Origin: Dendrolimus kikuchii
Lineage: Eukaryota > Arthropoda > Insecta > Lepidoptera > Lasiocampidae
Direction: 5' to 3'
Length of the DNA stretch: 64,000 nt
NCBI GenBank assembly: GCA_019925095.2
Contig: CM034392.1
Coordinates: 20,378,387-20,442,386 of the forward strand
Made by a program: the position numbers and the translations under genes
The notes under the pieces: generated by a model
Told to the model about the DNA's origin: nothing
The model's database searches: none
The model's input: the letters and a program-made list of their open reading frames with translations, nothing else
Shown: positions 12,245 through 33,465 of the stretch, piece by piece
How positions within the stretch are numbered: the stretch's first letter is position 1
Layout: each line of letters starts with the position of its first letter

Positions 12245-14796
12245 GGAGAAGTAAGCCCTCAGTCACGGAAGCGCCCATTTTTTGCTATAGTTTTTTTTAA
12301 ACTATCTAAAATACAGTAATATTATTGTTCTATAGGTCGCGCTGTTTGTAAACCACCTCAATTCACGTAACTTTCTCTTTTATGCCTTGAAACACATCGC
12401 GAAAAAGTTTGCGAAACTGTCCAAGGGGCCTTTGGTATATGCGTACCTTTCTTTAAATATTTCTCTAATGTCGCATATATTAACAACTAGAACTTTCGCG
12501 TGAATGTGTATAATATATTTTATGTATGTTGTATAACATTTTATACTTACTTACAATTAATTAAGTATAATATCTATCTTCTTATTTGCTGATCTATTTC
12601 AGTTAAGATTAATCTCAAATCTTTACAATACTTATCTTGTTAATTATTTGAATGAAAGATAGAACATGTTTTTCGATTTGATTAATCGAATCAAGCTTAA
12701 AGATTTGTTTGTTACATTCAGTAGTGCGATTTGAGTCAAGGCCTCGTAGTATTCGAAGTCTTGTACTCAACCTGCTTACCAACAAATTGCCTTAAGCCCT
12801 TAATTGACAAATTAATCGCAATTGGGTGCCAAATTAAAGAGTATTCTAGTTTATTATTTGCCAATTTATGATTATTACGTTCAATTGTCTCGTAAAGCTG
12901 TTTTAATTCAGTGAAATATTTTATATAAATATACTAAATATCACATATGGAATCTGTGACAACGATACACCTGAAAAAATGTTTGAAGCGTATTTACGAT
13001 ATGACTTCGTTCGCATAATATAATATCTCAAAGTCCGCGTTAAACATTGTCGCTTCTATAGATTAGCAGCAAAGGCTGCGCAATATCTGTTTTTTTCTTA
13101 TTATTAAAAAGCCTATATTGCACTGCCATCTAAGAAAGATCGTAAAGTCACATACAAATATTTTATCTTGATTGTCTATTATTATTTTCCTAGTCGCATA
13201 TAACAACATTCATTTTTAGTAATTACTATTTGATAATTGTACAGATCACATGCGGTCGCCGAGATAAAATGAACGTGCGGCATCACGGTAATGACGTCCT
13301 AGCAATAATCAAATATTTTCTATTGTATTTATGCAATTAGCATTCACGGCACGTATCGACTTTGTTTTGACGTAGGACATCCTGGCAATACATCGAGCCT
13401 CTGAGCTCGATTTTATGTGCCGATTTTAATTTTATTTATCATTCGCAAGCGTGCACTGAGATGCTGACATGGCGTTATCGATGCGTTGACTAATTGCTTA
13501 CATTAGTCACGGCGTGGCTGGCAGCCGGACTGCGTACGCAAATAGAGTCGATACAACGATTGACTTAGCGCACGTTGCCCGTTTATACTCCGCGATTAAG
13601 ATATAGAAAACGTTTGGAGTTCCATCTCGCACTCACTGCTCACAATTTTATGAAGCTACCGGCGGCGTCCGTGTTGCTGCGGATACGCTTCGCCCATTAC
13701 ACTGGAAAGAGATATTCGTTAATGGAACTACGTCTGCAGGAAGACAATTACTACCGGAACGTATGAAGGTCGTATTTACGTGGTGGCCGCGTTTATACGT
13801 CACGGGTTCAGTGTACGGGTCACGCCATTGCAAACTAAAGACGTGGCCCAATACGGCGGTTCCACGATTCACAAATTCTATGCAAACATTTTGTAGCAGG
13901 TTTTTTATATTCAATAATACTTTAATTATCCTAATGAATTGTAAATAAAACATTTAACATGATCAAAACAGTTATTAAAATTGTCTATTATCTAAATTAC
14001 ATAGGATTAAATAGTAGACTAAACACTGATTACAAAGTTTTCTGAAAGGCTCTTTCAAATCATGAAGGTTAGTAAATATGAAATAGTAATGGACTATAAA
14101 AAACAAAACTCAATAGTTTTATTTATTAGTATTCAAATGTACTTGTACACGATTAAATCGTAACTAGCTCATTGTCAGCTATAATTATTTCTTATCATTT
14201 GCTTATCGAATCATTCATTCGTTTTTCGATGTCTATAGATAGTTTAAGCTGGTGGCAAACAAATAGCACGTGGTTTACGTTTGTATCAGTTTGTTGATTT
14301 CTGCGTAGTTACCAAATTGAAACCGGTTCCTGGGCTTGAATAATGATAGCGTACTACGTTGATTTGAGGCGTAAAACTGAGAGGAATAAACTAGCCGCAC
14401 GTGAAGTATAATGCTACAAACTTATCCGACAGAGTGGCGAAAAATGGTGAATAAATCTTGCACCTGCAATTTTCAATGAATTCGAGATTTAACGTAGACA
14501 CTAGTGCCACTCTGACTGGCACATGTAAGTTTTTTGGAGTATACAGCTGTTGAACGGGTGCCCGTTATTCGTTGTTGACGTCATCGTGATCGTTGGCTGT
14601 ACTCACAATCAGCTAAGAGTTTGCCCGATGGCGATGCGATGCGGCGCGATCTCCTGCCCGCCTCACAAATGTATTTATGTATGATCGTAACTGCCGAGAT
14701 GGATAGCGTGCCTGCTCTGGCTAGTTTATCGCTTGTTAGATTAACCCCTTTGATGTGGTATTCAAAATTCTAATTATGGTTCTTTTCTCTTTTCAG
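12245..14796. other. Non-coding stretch upstream of the SERCA micro-exon
   Basis: No coding exon was recognised; I looked for the first SERCA coding exon and did not find it. A GC-richer patch at about 14540-14720 contains a perfect TGACGTCA (14576-14583). A second GC-richer patch spans 13500-13870. Function is unknown. Confidence 0.4.
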
Positions 14797-23264
<8,468 letters not shown>

Positions 23265-24670
23265 GGAGCGTGTCGCGTGTGCTGCCCACATCCCCGTTTG
23301 TTCACACCCTAATACCCTCCAAATGGTCTCTGCGCCACTCGCACACAAATACACTCGGTTAATAATCGGAAAATATTCTGAGCTAGATGAAACTCGGAAA
23401 TATTGATTTAATTTTAGTGACAAGTCTCAAAAATCACACTAAAGCAAATGAGTAGTGTTGTGAAAATGTTTTTTTTTTTATGGACATGCTTTACGCATAT
23501 CTTACCAACTGGAGACAGTGAACTAGTATTCCTTACTTAGAACGCTGAGCAAGGTGATGATGAGACTTCAGCATTTATAATGTCCTGTCCCCCTACAAAT
23601 TTATGTTCCTAAGTTATTAGTACCGGAAACATATATACATAATAATTTATGGGTTATATTTATAATATACCGATTCTGGTACTTTGTATTCAACCGAATT
23701 GTGCCAAATAGAGTTGATATACGTCGTTTAGCCGAGGTGTGTGTAGTTTTGATGTAGTCGTATAGTGTTTATGTGTCGCGAGTGTGTGCGTGGCGCAAGG
23801 GACCCGGCTGTGGAAACCAATGGACTATGAGCCGAGCTCACCACAGTGACGATTACATTGACATCTAACAGTTTGGAATGCTAATTCTGACGCACACCGA
23901 GTGTGAAGTGATCGCCGACCCCCCAGTGCACCACCGCCGCGCCCGACGACGCGGGCCCCGGGAGGGGTGGATGCGGACCACCCCCATCCCTGTCGTGTAC
24001 ACTGTGAGTCTTCATAAACTGCACATCGTCTTTGCTTCAATAACGTGTTATCTTGAAATAACGATTTTTAGAAAAGACTTTTTTTAAACTTCGAAAAATA
24101 ATTGTAACAAAATGAATAACTTGTTTTCTGTCCGTCTATAATGTATTTAAAAAATAAGAAAACTCTCTTCTAAAATGTCAATTTTCAAGATACCATATAA
24201 ATTTAGTGATACTGAACTCAACTTTATTTATAGAAAATATTAAAAACAAATTTTCAGTTTACTGCTTTTAGTAGCAGCTGTGGTCCAGCTTTTTTTATAG
24301 TAATATAGGTTTGCATTTAACCACATCTCGCTGGGTCTAGAGCAAAGATATAAGAGTTATAAGGAAGCTGTTGCTATATTGTTAAGTAACGATTATAATA
24401 AAAAAACAGTATTAATTGCAAATAATAGCAATATACTTCTTATTTATATTTAATAGTTGCTCTCATTTAACAAAAGATGGCTGTGCAAATCATACAAACC
24501 TAAGTATTGAACTAGAGGCTATGTTTGAACTGGATTATATCTTTAAAATACATGTAATTGACCCAGAATCAAATTCCAATTCTAAATTGGAAAAAATAAA
24601 CTAGTAAAATATGTGAAAGCGAAATACTTCAGTTTTCCTATCAATAAAGTTTTTTCTGGTCTCATCTAAA
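23265..24670 (+). other. SERCA: Probable SERCA 3' UTR (short form)
   Basis: Follows the SERCA stop directly without any ORF of note. It ends at a convincing polyadenylation signal AATAAA (24643-24648) followed by a GT/T-rich run. The part up to about 24003 is GC-richer than the rest and ends in a donor-like gtgagt (24004), so a spliced alternative 3' UTR is possible. Confidence 0.5.
24643..24648 (+). terminator. Polyadenylation signal AATAAA
   Basis: AATAAA followed within 10 bp by gttttttctggt, a typical downstream element, 1.4 kb after the SERCA stop. Confidence 0.45.
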
Positions 24671-25680
24671 TTAATATATACAATTTATGGAGACTCGCAC
24701 TGTGTTTATGCATTTTGTATGTGCGAGACAATAAACAATTTGGAGCTCATTTTTCTTAGGCGAGGGATACAACGATTTATAATTATCTCTTACTTTTTTT
24801 TACCGAATACTATTTAATGTGAAGTGGCTGTGATCACCTTCATAATGCTAACATGAAACACCAAAAAAATTATTTACTGCTATATATTAAGTTTACACTG
24901 CCAAACTATATAGCCATTCTTAGTTAGCAAGAGTTGGTTATGTAATGAACAAGTTTTCATAGAGAATTATGTATTGCTCAACCTTCTTTTAGCTATACTG
25001 GAAAGGTTTGCCGCAGGATATACATGATTTTGCACTTATACATTTTGTATGAAATAAGCTCCGTTAGTAATGGATAATAAACTCGCACATAGCTCAGTAC
25101 CTTGTCTATATGGACTCGAGACAGTTACGAGAACTTATTGTAGGTGCATTGTTAGCTTAGTATAATTAAATTAAATATCGTAAGTGTATTTGTTAGGGAC
25201 GTGGTTATTATAATATATTTCTGATCGCTCCTTTACTGTACGAAGACTGTGTTGCTCCTTTGCCCTCTTCACTTCGGACGCTTATTAACAAGAAAATTAT
25301 TTTGATGCATTTCTTTTTCTTCTATGTAACCACTTATTCCAAAAGCATTTGGCTGTTATGATTAATTTTAAATAACTATGAATGTTACCCTTCCATAAAA
25401 TTGTTTACGAAAGTGCTGGCTTTGGTAATCCTGTTTTTGATTACTAACGCTAGTGTTTGTTCATTGTAATATACATGTTAGGTACGTCCTTATTTCAATA
25501 TTTAAACTTCCTTTTTTGTGATTTTATTCTAAAGAATCGCTCGTAAGTTCCACTTAATTTGTATGTGCAAACTCATTCTTCTAGTGTCAGAGTTCACGCA
25601 AGTGTAACATTCTTCTTAAAATGTAGTAAATTTCCTGATTGTCATATATTATTTGAAGATTATATTGAAGACTTCTCTAT
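24671..25680. other. Non-coding AT-rich stretch downstream of SERCA
   Basis: No gene, repeat or RNA could be supported here. Confidence 0.4.
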
Positions 25681-26040
25681 GGTTGAGTGGACTATGCCTT
25701 TGCCAGCCTACGTCATTGAGGCGCAGCAGCTCTAGGTTCAATGCCAGTAAATATCATAAATGAACTTTTCATTATTTACTATGGTCTGGGTGTCTGGATT
25801 CGGCCCCAGAGTGGTCCACTCTACATTACCCATAGTACAAGCGTAACTTGCTCAGCTTGGGTATATACAATGTGTTTGTTTGAGTATCGGTTATTAAAGT
25901 GATAACTTCTTATGGGAAGGTAAACCGCTTCGTTACGTAACGCGTTACGGCGCCAGTCTGTCTGGCTTCTCTTACTCTCACGCAAGTTATCACTTCTGTT
26001 GGGCGTCCCGAGACGCACACGTTTATTTTTATTAATATAG
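25681..26040 (+). repeat. tRNA-derived SINE candidate
   Basis: The head (25681-25750) looks tRNA-like, with 'gagtggactatgcc' and a B-box-like GGTTCAATGCC at 25736-25746. The body ('actatggtctgggtgtctgg' through 'caagcgtaacttgctcagct') is shared with 11341-11470. No terminal duplication was identified. Confidence 0.5.
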
Positions 26041-27400
26041 ATTTATTCAAATTTTTTAAATTATTCATCCCATTTCACAGTTAAGTGGCACTTAAATCTT
26101 GAGTGATGTTTGAGTATACAACCATAATAATTACATTGTAACTTTTGGATATGTAGCAGTGCTATATTAAAATAAGGCAGTACCTACATTAAATGTATGT
26201 ACGAACGATAATCTGGTGATTATATTTTTTATATAGTACAATAATTTTGTATATGTTCATGATTGATGTAATTGTAAGACTTGTTTCACTCTCTTGTGAC
26301 ATAAGAATGCAAATTTCGATGAGACATTTGACACTAGATAAGTTGCGAAAATTCAAAATTGGCCATTACATGTTATTTTGTGGTATACGTGCGTACATAA
26401 GTTTTACAGATAATAATAATGTTGTGCATGTGTGCATCGCATGGATTTCATTTACAGAGTGCAGTTTGATTGAATAACATATAAATTGTAACTGACTGAG
26501 CTTTTGTATTGAAAGACTTTGTTTACTCAGGTTTTCCTCTCTATTACTACGAAGGTAAACTTTTCATATCTATTTACACTATAACTAAATACTGCCTATA
26601 ATATTTCTTGGTGATTCAATTTCTCTTTCATAATGTCTAATGCATTTTAGAATAACATTTAGTCCCGTATCTCTATATGTCAAAATTAAGGTGCCTGTTG
26701 GAAAATGTTTAAATTTCGTTCTGGATTAAGAATCTAAGTACACAAGGTGATCCTAAGTAAACAAAGTGAAAGTCAAAAGTACTTTATGTGTACTTTAAAA
26801 TTGACTGTCACACAAAATATGAAGTATACAACCTGCGTAGAGATACAACCGTCTGTTAGGAATTGTTTAACACAATACACTGCACATTAATAAGCGAGTG
26901 TGCTCAAACCGTTGTTATGGTCGTGCTCCTCACCCTTGAGCCGTTACGATATCGAATTAACTTATTTAAATGTACAGTCGTTTATATATATACTATTTTA
27001 CATTTAATTAAAATAGTCAACAATGAATGTTTTGATTATTTCCCTGACAGATTAATTTATTTTAGCACTTTTTTCCATCCTGAATTCTAATGTCCAAAAC
27101 ACACTTAGAACCCTGTCAGTTTGTATACTCCCATGTCCTACATACAATATACAATTAATCACTTACGTTTGTGTTGTTTGTTTCCTGCTAACACAGTTTT
27201 AATAACGAAAGTTTTGCAAGCTTCAAAAACGCTATTTGGCTACATAGCTTTAAAAGTGCTCAATGAACAGCACACAGAAGAAACATTTGATTTTATTGAC
27301 AAAATTTGATATACCTATTTATACAGTAATGCCACCTTACTGCAGTTGCACAATACCTATTACCTCAACTATCACGGAATGAGATCTTTGTGAGAGTAGC
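26041..27400. other. Non-coding stretch
   Basis: No coding exon or repeat was recognised. The ORFs here are short and AT-driven. Confidence 0.35.
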
Positions 27401-27506
27401 CATTCCCAGGACTGCAGACTGCACAAGGCGTCGGCGGCACTGCGCCGCGTGATTGCAAAACTTGCCCCCGCCCCGCATGCACTAACGTGGTGTTGTCTGC
27501 CCCCAG

Positions 27507-28430
27507 CCCAGCCGACGTGGAAGCTGTAAGCGCCGGGACGCCGTCGCAGCGCCACTGCACGCACATATTCCATGAACACTCATTGTTTGTTGTGATCCCG
27601 CAGTGAAACTACACATTTAAAACTACGACACGGTTGTGATATATATCTGCATAAGACCCAGTAAGTTCGGACGGCATCCTCCGCTCGAGCGTACGCCACA
27701 CTAACGCTATCGTTGTTTTGCAGCGAACGAGACTGTCATTGACAAGTGGTAAACGCCACCGATACATAGTTCCTCACCCGCTTCTCTCTGCTACTTCTAC
27801 CGCTCTCGTCTCCCGACGTAATAACAGATTGGCTTTTAGATGTTGTAAAACTGATTACATACCGAATGCGCGTCGCGCGTCGCGCGTCACGTGACCACCT
27901 GACCACGGATAGGCTAGAGTAGGCTAGGCGCGCGCGGCCACGCCACGCCACGCCGTAGCGCGGGGCGTTGGGCACCACGCCACAGGAGCGGAGCGGGCGG
28001 AGAGGGGGCGGACGCCGCGCCGACGCCCACCTGCGCCAGTTCACCAGAGAGGACTTTATGTTGTTCATAATGTGTATATATTACAGTATGCTTAGGAGAT
28101 TTAATCAATTTGTTATATTACGTTGTTCTAATTAAAGACTACATGGTGCCCGTCGACAGAACCAGTGCGATAGACGATGTGTACTTAAGTTGAGAGCACT
28201 TATTAATTTATTGTTATTATTATTTTTATTCTCTTGTAATCTAGTTTGCTTATCTAGAGCCGAGTCTGTTTCGATTAGTGCTGACGCCTCGACGAGCAAT
28301 ATGGTGTCTGTAAGTGAAGGATAATTGCATAATTGTCCAGTGTTTGGGACCTGAGTCCAAAAATTTAAACATACCTGTACATTTTAATGTATTATTGTTT
28401 TGTACAATAAATCGTTATAAAACGATACTT
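27507..28430 (+). other. Candidate spliced 3' exons (SERCA alternative 3' UTR or separate transcript)
   Basis: An acceptor-like ctgcccccag ends at 27506. A 63-bp GT-AG intron with a T-rich acceptor tract is apparent at 27661-27723 (CCCA|gtaagt ... ttttgcag|CGAACG). An AATAAA at 28406-28411 could end the transcript. The region includes a very GC-rich block (27870-28060). No protein is recognisable, so this is inferred only from splice-like signals. A donor-like site at 24004 could link it to SERCA. Confidence 0.3.
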
Positions 28431-28639
28431 GTTTCATTTTATAGTTAAACATTAGATTAGCAAGCGTTCCGCCCTGGTTACAAGTATATGAATGCAATCA
28501 TAGAAAACACACAACCCTTCAACCTATGATCTTTGAAACTACGCATCATCTCAACTTCAATATTAAATTCTATTTTCGCTGCACAACGCATTATCCTCGT
28601 AAGAGAATTTATTTATAGAAATAGAACATTTTAATAGTG

Positions 28640-28915
28640 GACTCAGCAGACCTGCCCTAAAAAAATAAAGTTTAGAACCCGATTGCAACGCCTCCTAGCG
28701 GGTCCAATTGTAAATCTAAAACAATCCGGAAATCATTTGAACACAAAAAAATATCAAAATCGGTACAACTGTTTAGGAGTTCAGTGACACAAACAGAAGA
28801 ACTTTATATATGACTAGTGGGTCAAGCGCTGGTAAGTAGCTCTATTTTATTTACATAAAAAGTTAATTAACTTTTTAAATATCACGATCGAAGTCCTGGG
28901 CAAAAGCTAGTATAT
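28640..28915. repeat. Decayed lepidopteran interspersed repeat
   Basis: 'atatcaaaatcggtacaact' plus 'gtttaggagttcagtgacac' and 'aaacagaag' is a common lepidopteran repeat phrase. It is non-coding. Confidence 0.45.
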
Positions 28916-29168
28916 ATATTATATATAAACCTTTCATGACAAAATCTCTTAATTGTGGAAGCCGTTCAAAAATCCATTGCATATAAAACTTATAAAAAAA
29001 AGAACTTGAGATATTAATAAAATAAGAAATATAAATAAAAAGAACTTTTAGCTAGACGTGTCGTTGGGGAGTTTCTTGGCGCTTCTTCTCCTTAACAGCA
29101 ATAACATGTTGCAAAGCGGTATACATAGAATAGGAAGTTAAATTAAATTTTAACTGATTTTATATTTA

Positions 29169-29695
29169 CATACATAGATACATAACTTCACGCCAGTTCC
29201 CTCGCGGGGTAGGAACGAACAACAGAGCGCCATTTAGGCTTATTCTTACACACCTCACTTGCTTCTTTGACATTCATAACTCTTGTCATGCACGCTGGTC
29301 TGTTCTTAAGGCTCCTGACATCACCTTCTACTAGTACACGATCAATTTGATCATGGAAGGTGTGTCGTGGCCTTCCACGACTTCTGCATCCATCCACTTT
29401 TGCATTGTATATCTGTTTAGTCATTCTTTCCACATGCCCGAACCACCGGAGCATTCCTTTCCTTACCTTCACCCCGACACTCTCTTTCTTACTTCGGTAT
29501 TACGAACGCGGTCCGCGAGCGTCACTCCGCAGATTTTGCGCAGTGCTCGCATCTCGACCGCATTTACTCAGCTTTCATGCTCTCTCTTCCATTGTGAGCG
29601 TAGGTACTAGCACCGCGTTGTGTATGGCGAGCTGGGCCTTCTGGCTGAAGTTCTTAGCGCCTAGAAGTTTACCTAACGCTCCATTCAAACCATAA
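29169..29695 (-). mobile_element. 5'-truncated LINE fragment (TATG-tail family), copy 3
   Basis: On the minus strand it encodes the C-terminal ~170 residues of the same ORF as 57762-59042 (ALGKLLGAKN... to ...RSYPARELA), with small deletions that break the frame. It ends in a CATA-rich (TATG) tail. Flanked by the 13-bp direct repeat GATTTTATATTTA at 29156-29168 and 29696-29708. Confidence 0.9.
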
Positions 29696-29708
29696 GATTT
29701 TATATTTA

Positions 29709-30470
29709 ATTTTACTATATTATTTTTATTTATATATAATTTATACTTCATATGTAATATGTATGACCTTCAAAAAGTGTTCTCTAGTAGAACTATTGCA
29801 TTATACAATAATCCGATTAATTAACGTTTTCTTATCAGTTTCCAAAAGACTTGTTTCCGATACCACCTAATATAATTAAGTTTCATATGGCTACCACCTT
29901 AGACACTTTCAGCGCTAGATCATGACAGAAACTAAGCGCTAATTTTTATTAAATAACTCTTAATATTGTATGTAGCATTTCTTCTAGTAGATGCAAATAA
30001 TTAATAAAGTACTTAATTTATATGTTCTATAGTAACTATAAATAGCCGAAAGATGGTATATCGTTTAACAGTTGGTCATTACTTTCGTGATGTGGCTATG
30101 AATTCACTTTTTTAAAAGATTTTTCTTCATTATTTTGTATCAAGTATTATTTCATAGTAGATATTGAGAGTGACATAGAACAGTGGTGTTTAATGCTTTC
30201 TTAAATTAAAAAAAAATGTCTAGTGGAATTTAGCGCTTTTTTCTCGACCATCCCATGTAGCCCCAACACTCGCACGCAGGTAGCATCCCTAAAGATTAAG
30301 GAGTTTTTAGCGGGAACTGAAAGGAGATGTTGTGCTGTGCAGTTTTATGTTGTTTCTGTATTTTATAAACTAAAATTTCTATTTGATATTAACAATTAAA
30401 TAAAAACTAAACTAAATTATAAATAAGTATATATACAAATTAAAATTAAACTATAAAATCTAGTCCCCGA
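29709..30470. other. Non-coding AT-rich stretch
   Basis: Nothing recognisable on either strand. Confidence 0.35.
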
Positions 30471-30474
30471 CTGC

Positions 30475-32830
30475 TGTCAGTTGGCCACATTACTTTGCTG
30501 TATCGCAACGCTAATGCGTTGTCCGACGAGGTACAGACCAGTCGTTTGGTCACGTCAGACGTCTACCAGGCGTTTCGCTATGTCTCGCTAAAGTTTGTGC
30601 GCCTCAGGCCCCCATGGCCCCGACCCCAAAAGCCGCAAATATGTAATCATTTCCGATGGCGGCATTTTAGGGCCTCCTGTTATGCAGCAGCTGTACCAGC
30701 AGACATGCTTGTAGCTGAAAGATGGGATGCTGCCAGAGTATCGACGCGAGACGCATCCCTTACTAAACGGCGACCCTTCCTCCAGGGCACCAATGACATA
30801 CCATCGGGTCTCTTACCGTCGTTGCGGCACAAGCCGTTGGGTTCTAGAACGGCAGGTACCCCGGCGGTGACAGGAGCCCGACGGATTATGTCACTAAGTG
30901 CTGCATGACGCGGAATTCTGCCGGCACTTCTGGTACAAGATAAACCAAGATGATCGAGGCGCTCCACCTTATCTCCACACTGACAGTGGTGTGGGACAAC
31001 ACAGGCCGCCCCTAGGCGAATGCAGGAACTTATTATAAACGTGTTATCGTCTAGAAAGGTGCCCAAATTTGCCGAGGGGAGTGCCTGTAGCCACAAGCCA
31101 GACTCCCAACACGAAACAGCCAGGAGACGGGCACGCTCAGTCTCATTGGCACATGTAGATATCCAGTAGATTTCGATGTACCAATGAGCAAAGCGGGCCG
31201 TCCCACAGCTTCTGTGACTTTGGGTTTAAGGGATAATTTGGTGTGGGCAGGCCATAGACCACGCATTTCTGGCCTCAGGACTCTCTTACTTAGTAAAGGC
31301 CCTCACAGGTACCAAGTGACGATTTTAATATTTCACCAATGAGCTTCTTTGTACTGTACACTGAAGACAGAAAGGCGGGTAAAGAAACTGCTGAAATTTT
31401 ACTTATACCCAACCCTCCAAACCTTATTTATGGTAAGAAGGCTTGGGTCTATGTACGGTCATCAAAAGAAATGTTGAAAATGGATGAGAGTGAGTACCGA
31501 ATAACATTATCTAAAGTTTCTAAAATATTTTGGTTTTGCCATAGAGGAGAGCATCTCAAAACATATGTAAAATTTGGAGTAAAAACACAATGCTGAATAA
31601 TATAATATGCGCTATATAAACTGATACCTTATAGATTGTCGATCTTTCACTTAAAATTTTGAATTTTGTCGGTCGTTAACGAAATTAGAAATAGACTCCT
31701 CAAAAACGGAACATCCAAGGAGATTGAAGCTAGTTTTATCAACAATTTTAAAATTTAGTCCTAAATTGTGAAAATCTGCTATTAGATTATGGATATTAGG
31801 CAACGTGTCACTGAAATAAATCTCACATTTTGAAAAATTTAACTTCAAACCGGTTTTATCGAATTCGTATATAAAAAATTGTATATCTTTTTTAATGGTA
31901 TCAATGTCTCCTCCAAGGGTGCCTTCATCGAGGTACCACATGTTGAATTTAGAATTTAATATTTCTAAAATGGGATGAATGACGAGTGAAAATATGGCCG
32001 GCCCAAGGGTTTCTGAAAAAAGTTGTTGGTTCTGGTACATTAAAATTGATTTTTGACTGTAGCACTGACTGATAAAATTAAATGCTTTTGGTGACTTCTC
32101 TTGTACTTGGGACAGCAGGGTGGACCTATTGATTGAATTAAAAGCGTTTTTAACGTCCACCTTCAGAACAGCTTCGCAACAGTCACTGGACAAAAAAGTT
32201 CGAAGAGAATGTACCGCCGCCTCGCAGCCGCCCTTCATGCCGAAACCCAATTGGCGTGGTGCAAAATAAGATGAACTCAAACCGGTAATTTCCCGACAAC
32301 ATATCTTGGCCACAAGGCGGCGGTATGTAGTATCGACTGCTATGGGGCGTATGCCCCTATCTTTTTTATTTAGGACACATAGATTTGCACCATACAGTGT
32401 TGGAACAACGTCATTACTTACTACACCTGAAAGCATTTGATTAATTAAATCTGTTATGTCCTTCAGAAGAGCCTCACGAGCCGTGCCGGTAGCTGGCCCC
32501 AGCAAATCCTTCAAATGTTGTGGGGTCAAGCCATCCAGCCCGCCTGCTGAACCACTTCTGAAAGACAACAGATGTGAAAATTGATTTTGGAGTTGCAATT
32601 AGGTATTCTTGTGTATAGTAAGCTAGAATCGAGAGCTGTGTCTGAATGTGGATGCTTATGTTCCAAAGCCCGCAGAGTGGTTTCGTTATTGGGAGCAATG
32701 GTATCGTTGGAGAACAAAATTCTAGTGACTCCCTTAATGTCCCCATCGGAAAGTTTTGATTCCACATATCTATTAAGTCGGTGTGTGGAGTCCTTATCAT
32801 TTTTACTACAGTGCAGTTTTATTTTCTAAA
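30475..32830 (-). pseudogene. Degenerate LINE: reverse transcriptase plus restriction-like endonuclease domain
   Basis: Read on the minus strand from 32830: PNNETTLRALEHKHP, then FRSGSAGGLDGLTPQHLKDL (RT entry), PIAVDTTYRRLVAKICCREI, LGFGMKGGCEAAVHSLRTFL, VLKVDVKNAFNSINRSTL and WYLDEGTLGGD in place of the YxDD box. The frame breaks after 31651, but GGLGISKISAVSLPAFLSS is readable around 31390-31450. A second segment (31330-30680) has ESGLWLQALPSANLGTFLDD, a Cys/His cluster CQCGDKVERLDHLGLSC, and GKRPDGMSLVPWRKGRRLV..DAS, resembling the PD-(D/E)XK endonuclease of early-branching LINEs (R2-like). The GVQQGDP stretch expected before LGPAIFSL is missing. There are multiple frameshifts; it is not functional. 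Confidence 0.75.
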
Positions 32831-33160
32831 AATGTATAAAATTTCTCTAAAATGAACAATAATTGTAGGATATTGATAGTTTTTGAGTAGTAATTATGTG
32901 TTTTTGTGAGAAATGTGAACTGTATAGTCAAATGTGGCCTTTCGAGTTGTCACAAGAACTCCGTTGCATGGCTTTAGTTGATAACCTACAGTTTAGCTGA
33001 GCTATACATAAGCGAAAATGAAGAAACTATATTGTAATCTAAGATCTGGCCTAGCTGCCAAGCCATAAACCTAAATAAAATAAATAAACCTAAAGATTAA
33101 CGTCAAACTGACAAAAAGTAGGTACCTATGTTATTAAAAAAAGAGAAGATCATATATACA

Positions 33161-33180
33161 TAGTATCCATAGTAGTTTGT
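33161..33180 (+). promoter_or_regulatory. 20-bp motif TAGTATCCATAGTAGTTTGT, upstream of Tantalus-domain gene
   Basis: Perfect copy of a 20-mer also found at 38671-38690 and, inverted, at 38424-38443. It lies 285 bp before the start codon of the 33466 gene. A promoter role is inferred from position only. Confidence 0.4.
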
Positions 33181-33465
33181 GGATCATATTATCTATGGAG
33201 AAAATAACCGTTGTACAAAATTACTACTACTATTATTAAGTATTTACGTTAAATATAAGTATTCTGTGTTAAATAAAACGATTAAATAAAAAGAAGTCCT
33301 ACCATACTTTCCTACTTCAATTAAAAAAAATTGAATTGTAATGGAATATACGTCCATAAAACGTTAATAGAAAAATCTAGGTAAGGGATATTTTTATAAT
33401 AATTAAATTAATTTATATGACAAATTACTCTTCATCAATCAGTTGCTATATTTTACAGAGCTGAT

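Noticed and set aside
27736..28108. Arg/Pro-rich minus-strand ORFs
   Set aside because: GC-rich sequence stays open by composition in several frames. No motif or family is visible.
30495..30908. 137-codon plus-strand ORF
   Set aside because: Shadow of the LINE endonuclease domain encoded on the minus strand.
31339..31596. 85-codon plus-strand ORF (MSFFVLYTEDRK...)
   Set aside because: The opposite strand of the same interval reads GGLGISKISAVSLPAFLSS, which continues the degenerate LINE protein. The plus ORF is its shadow.
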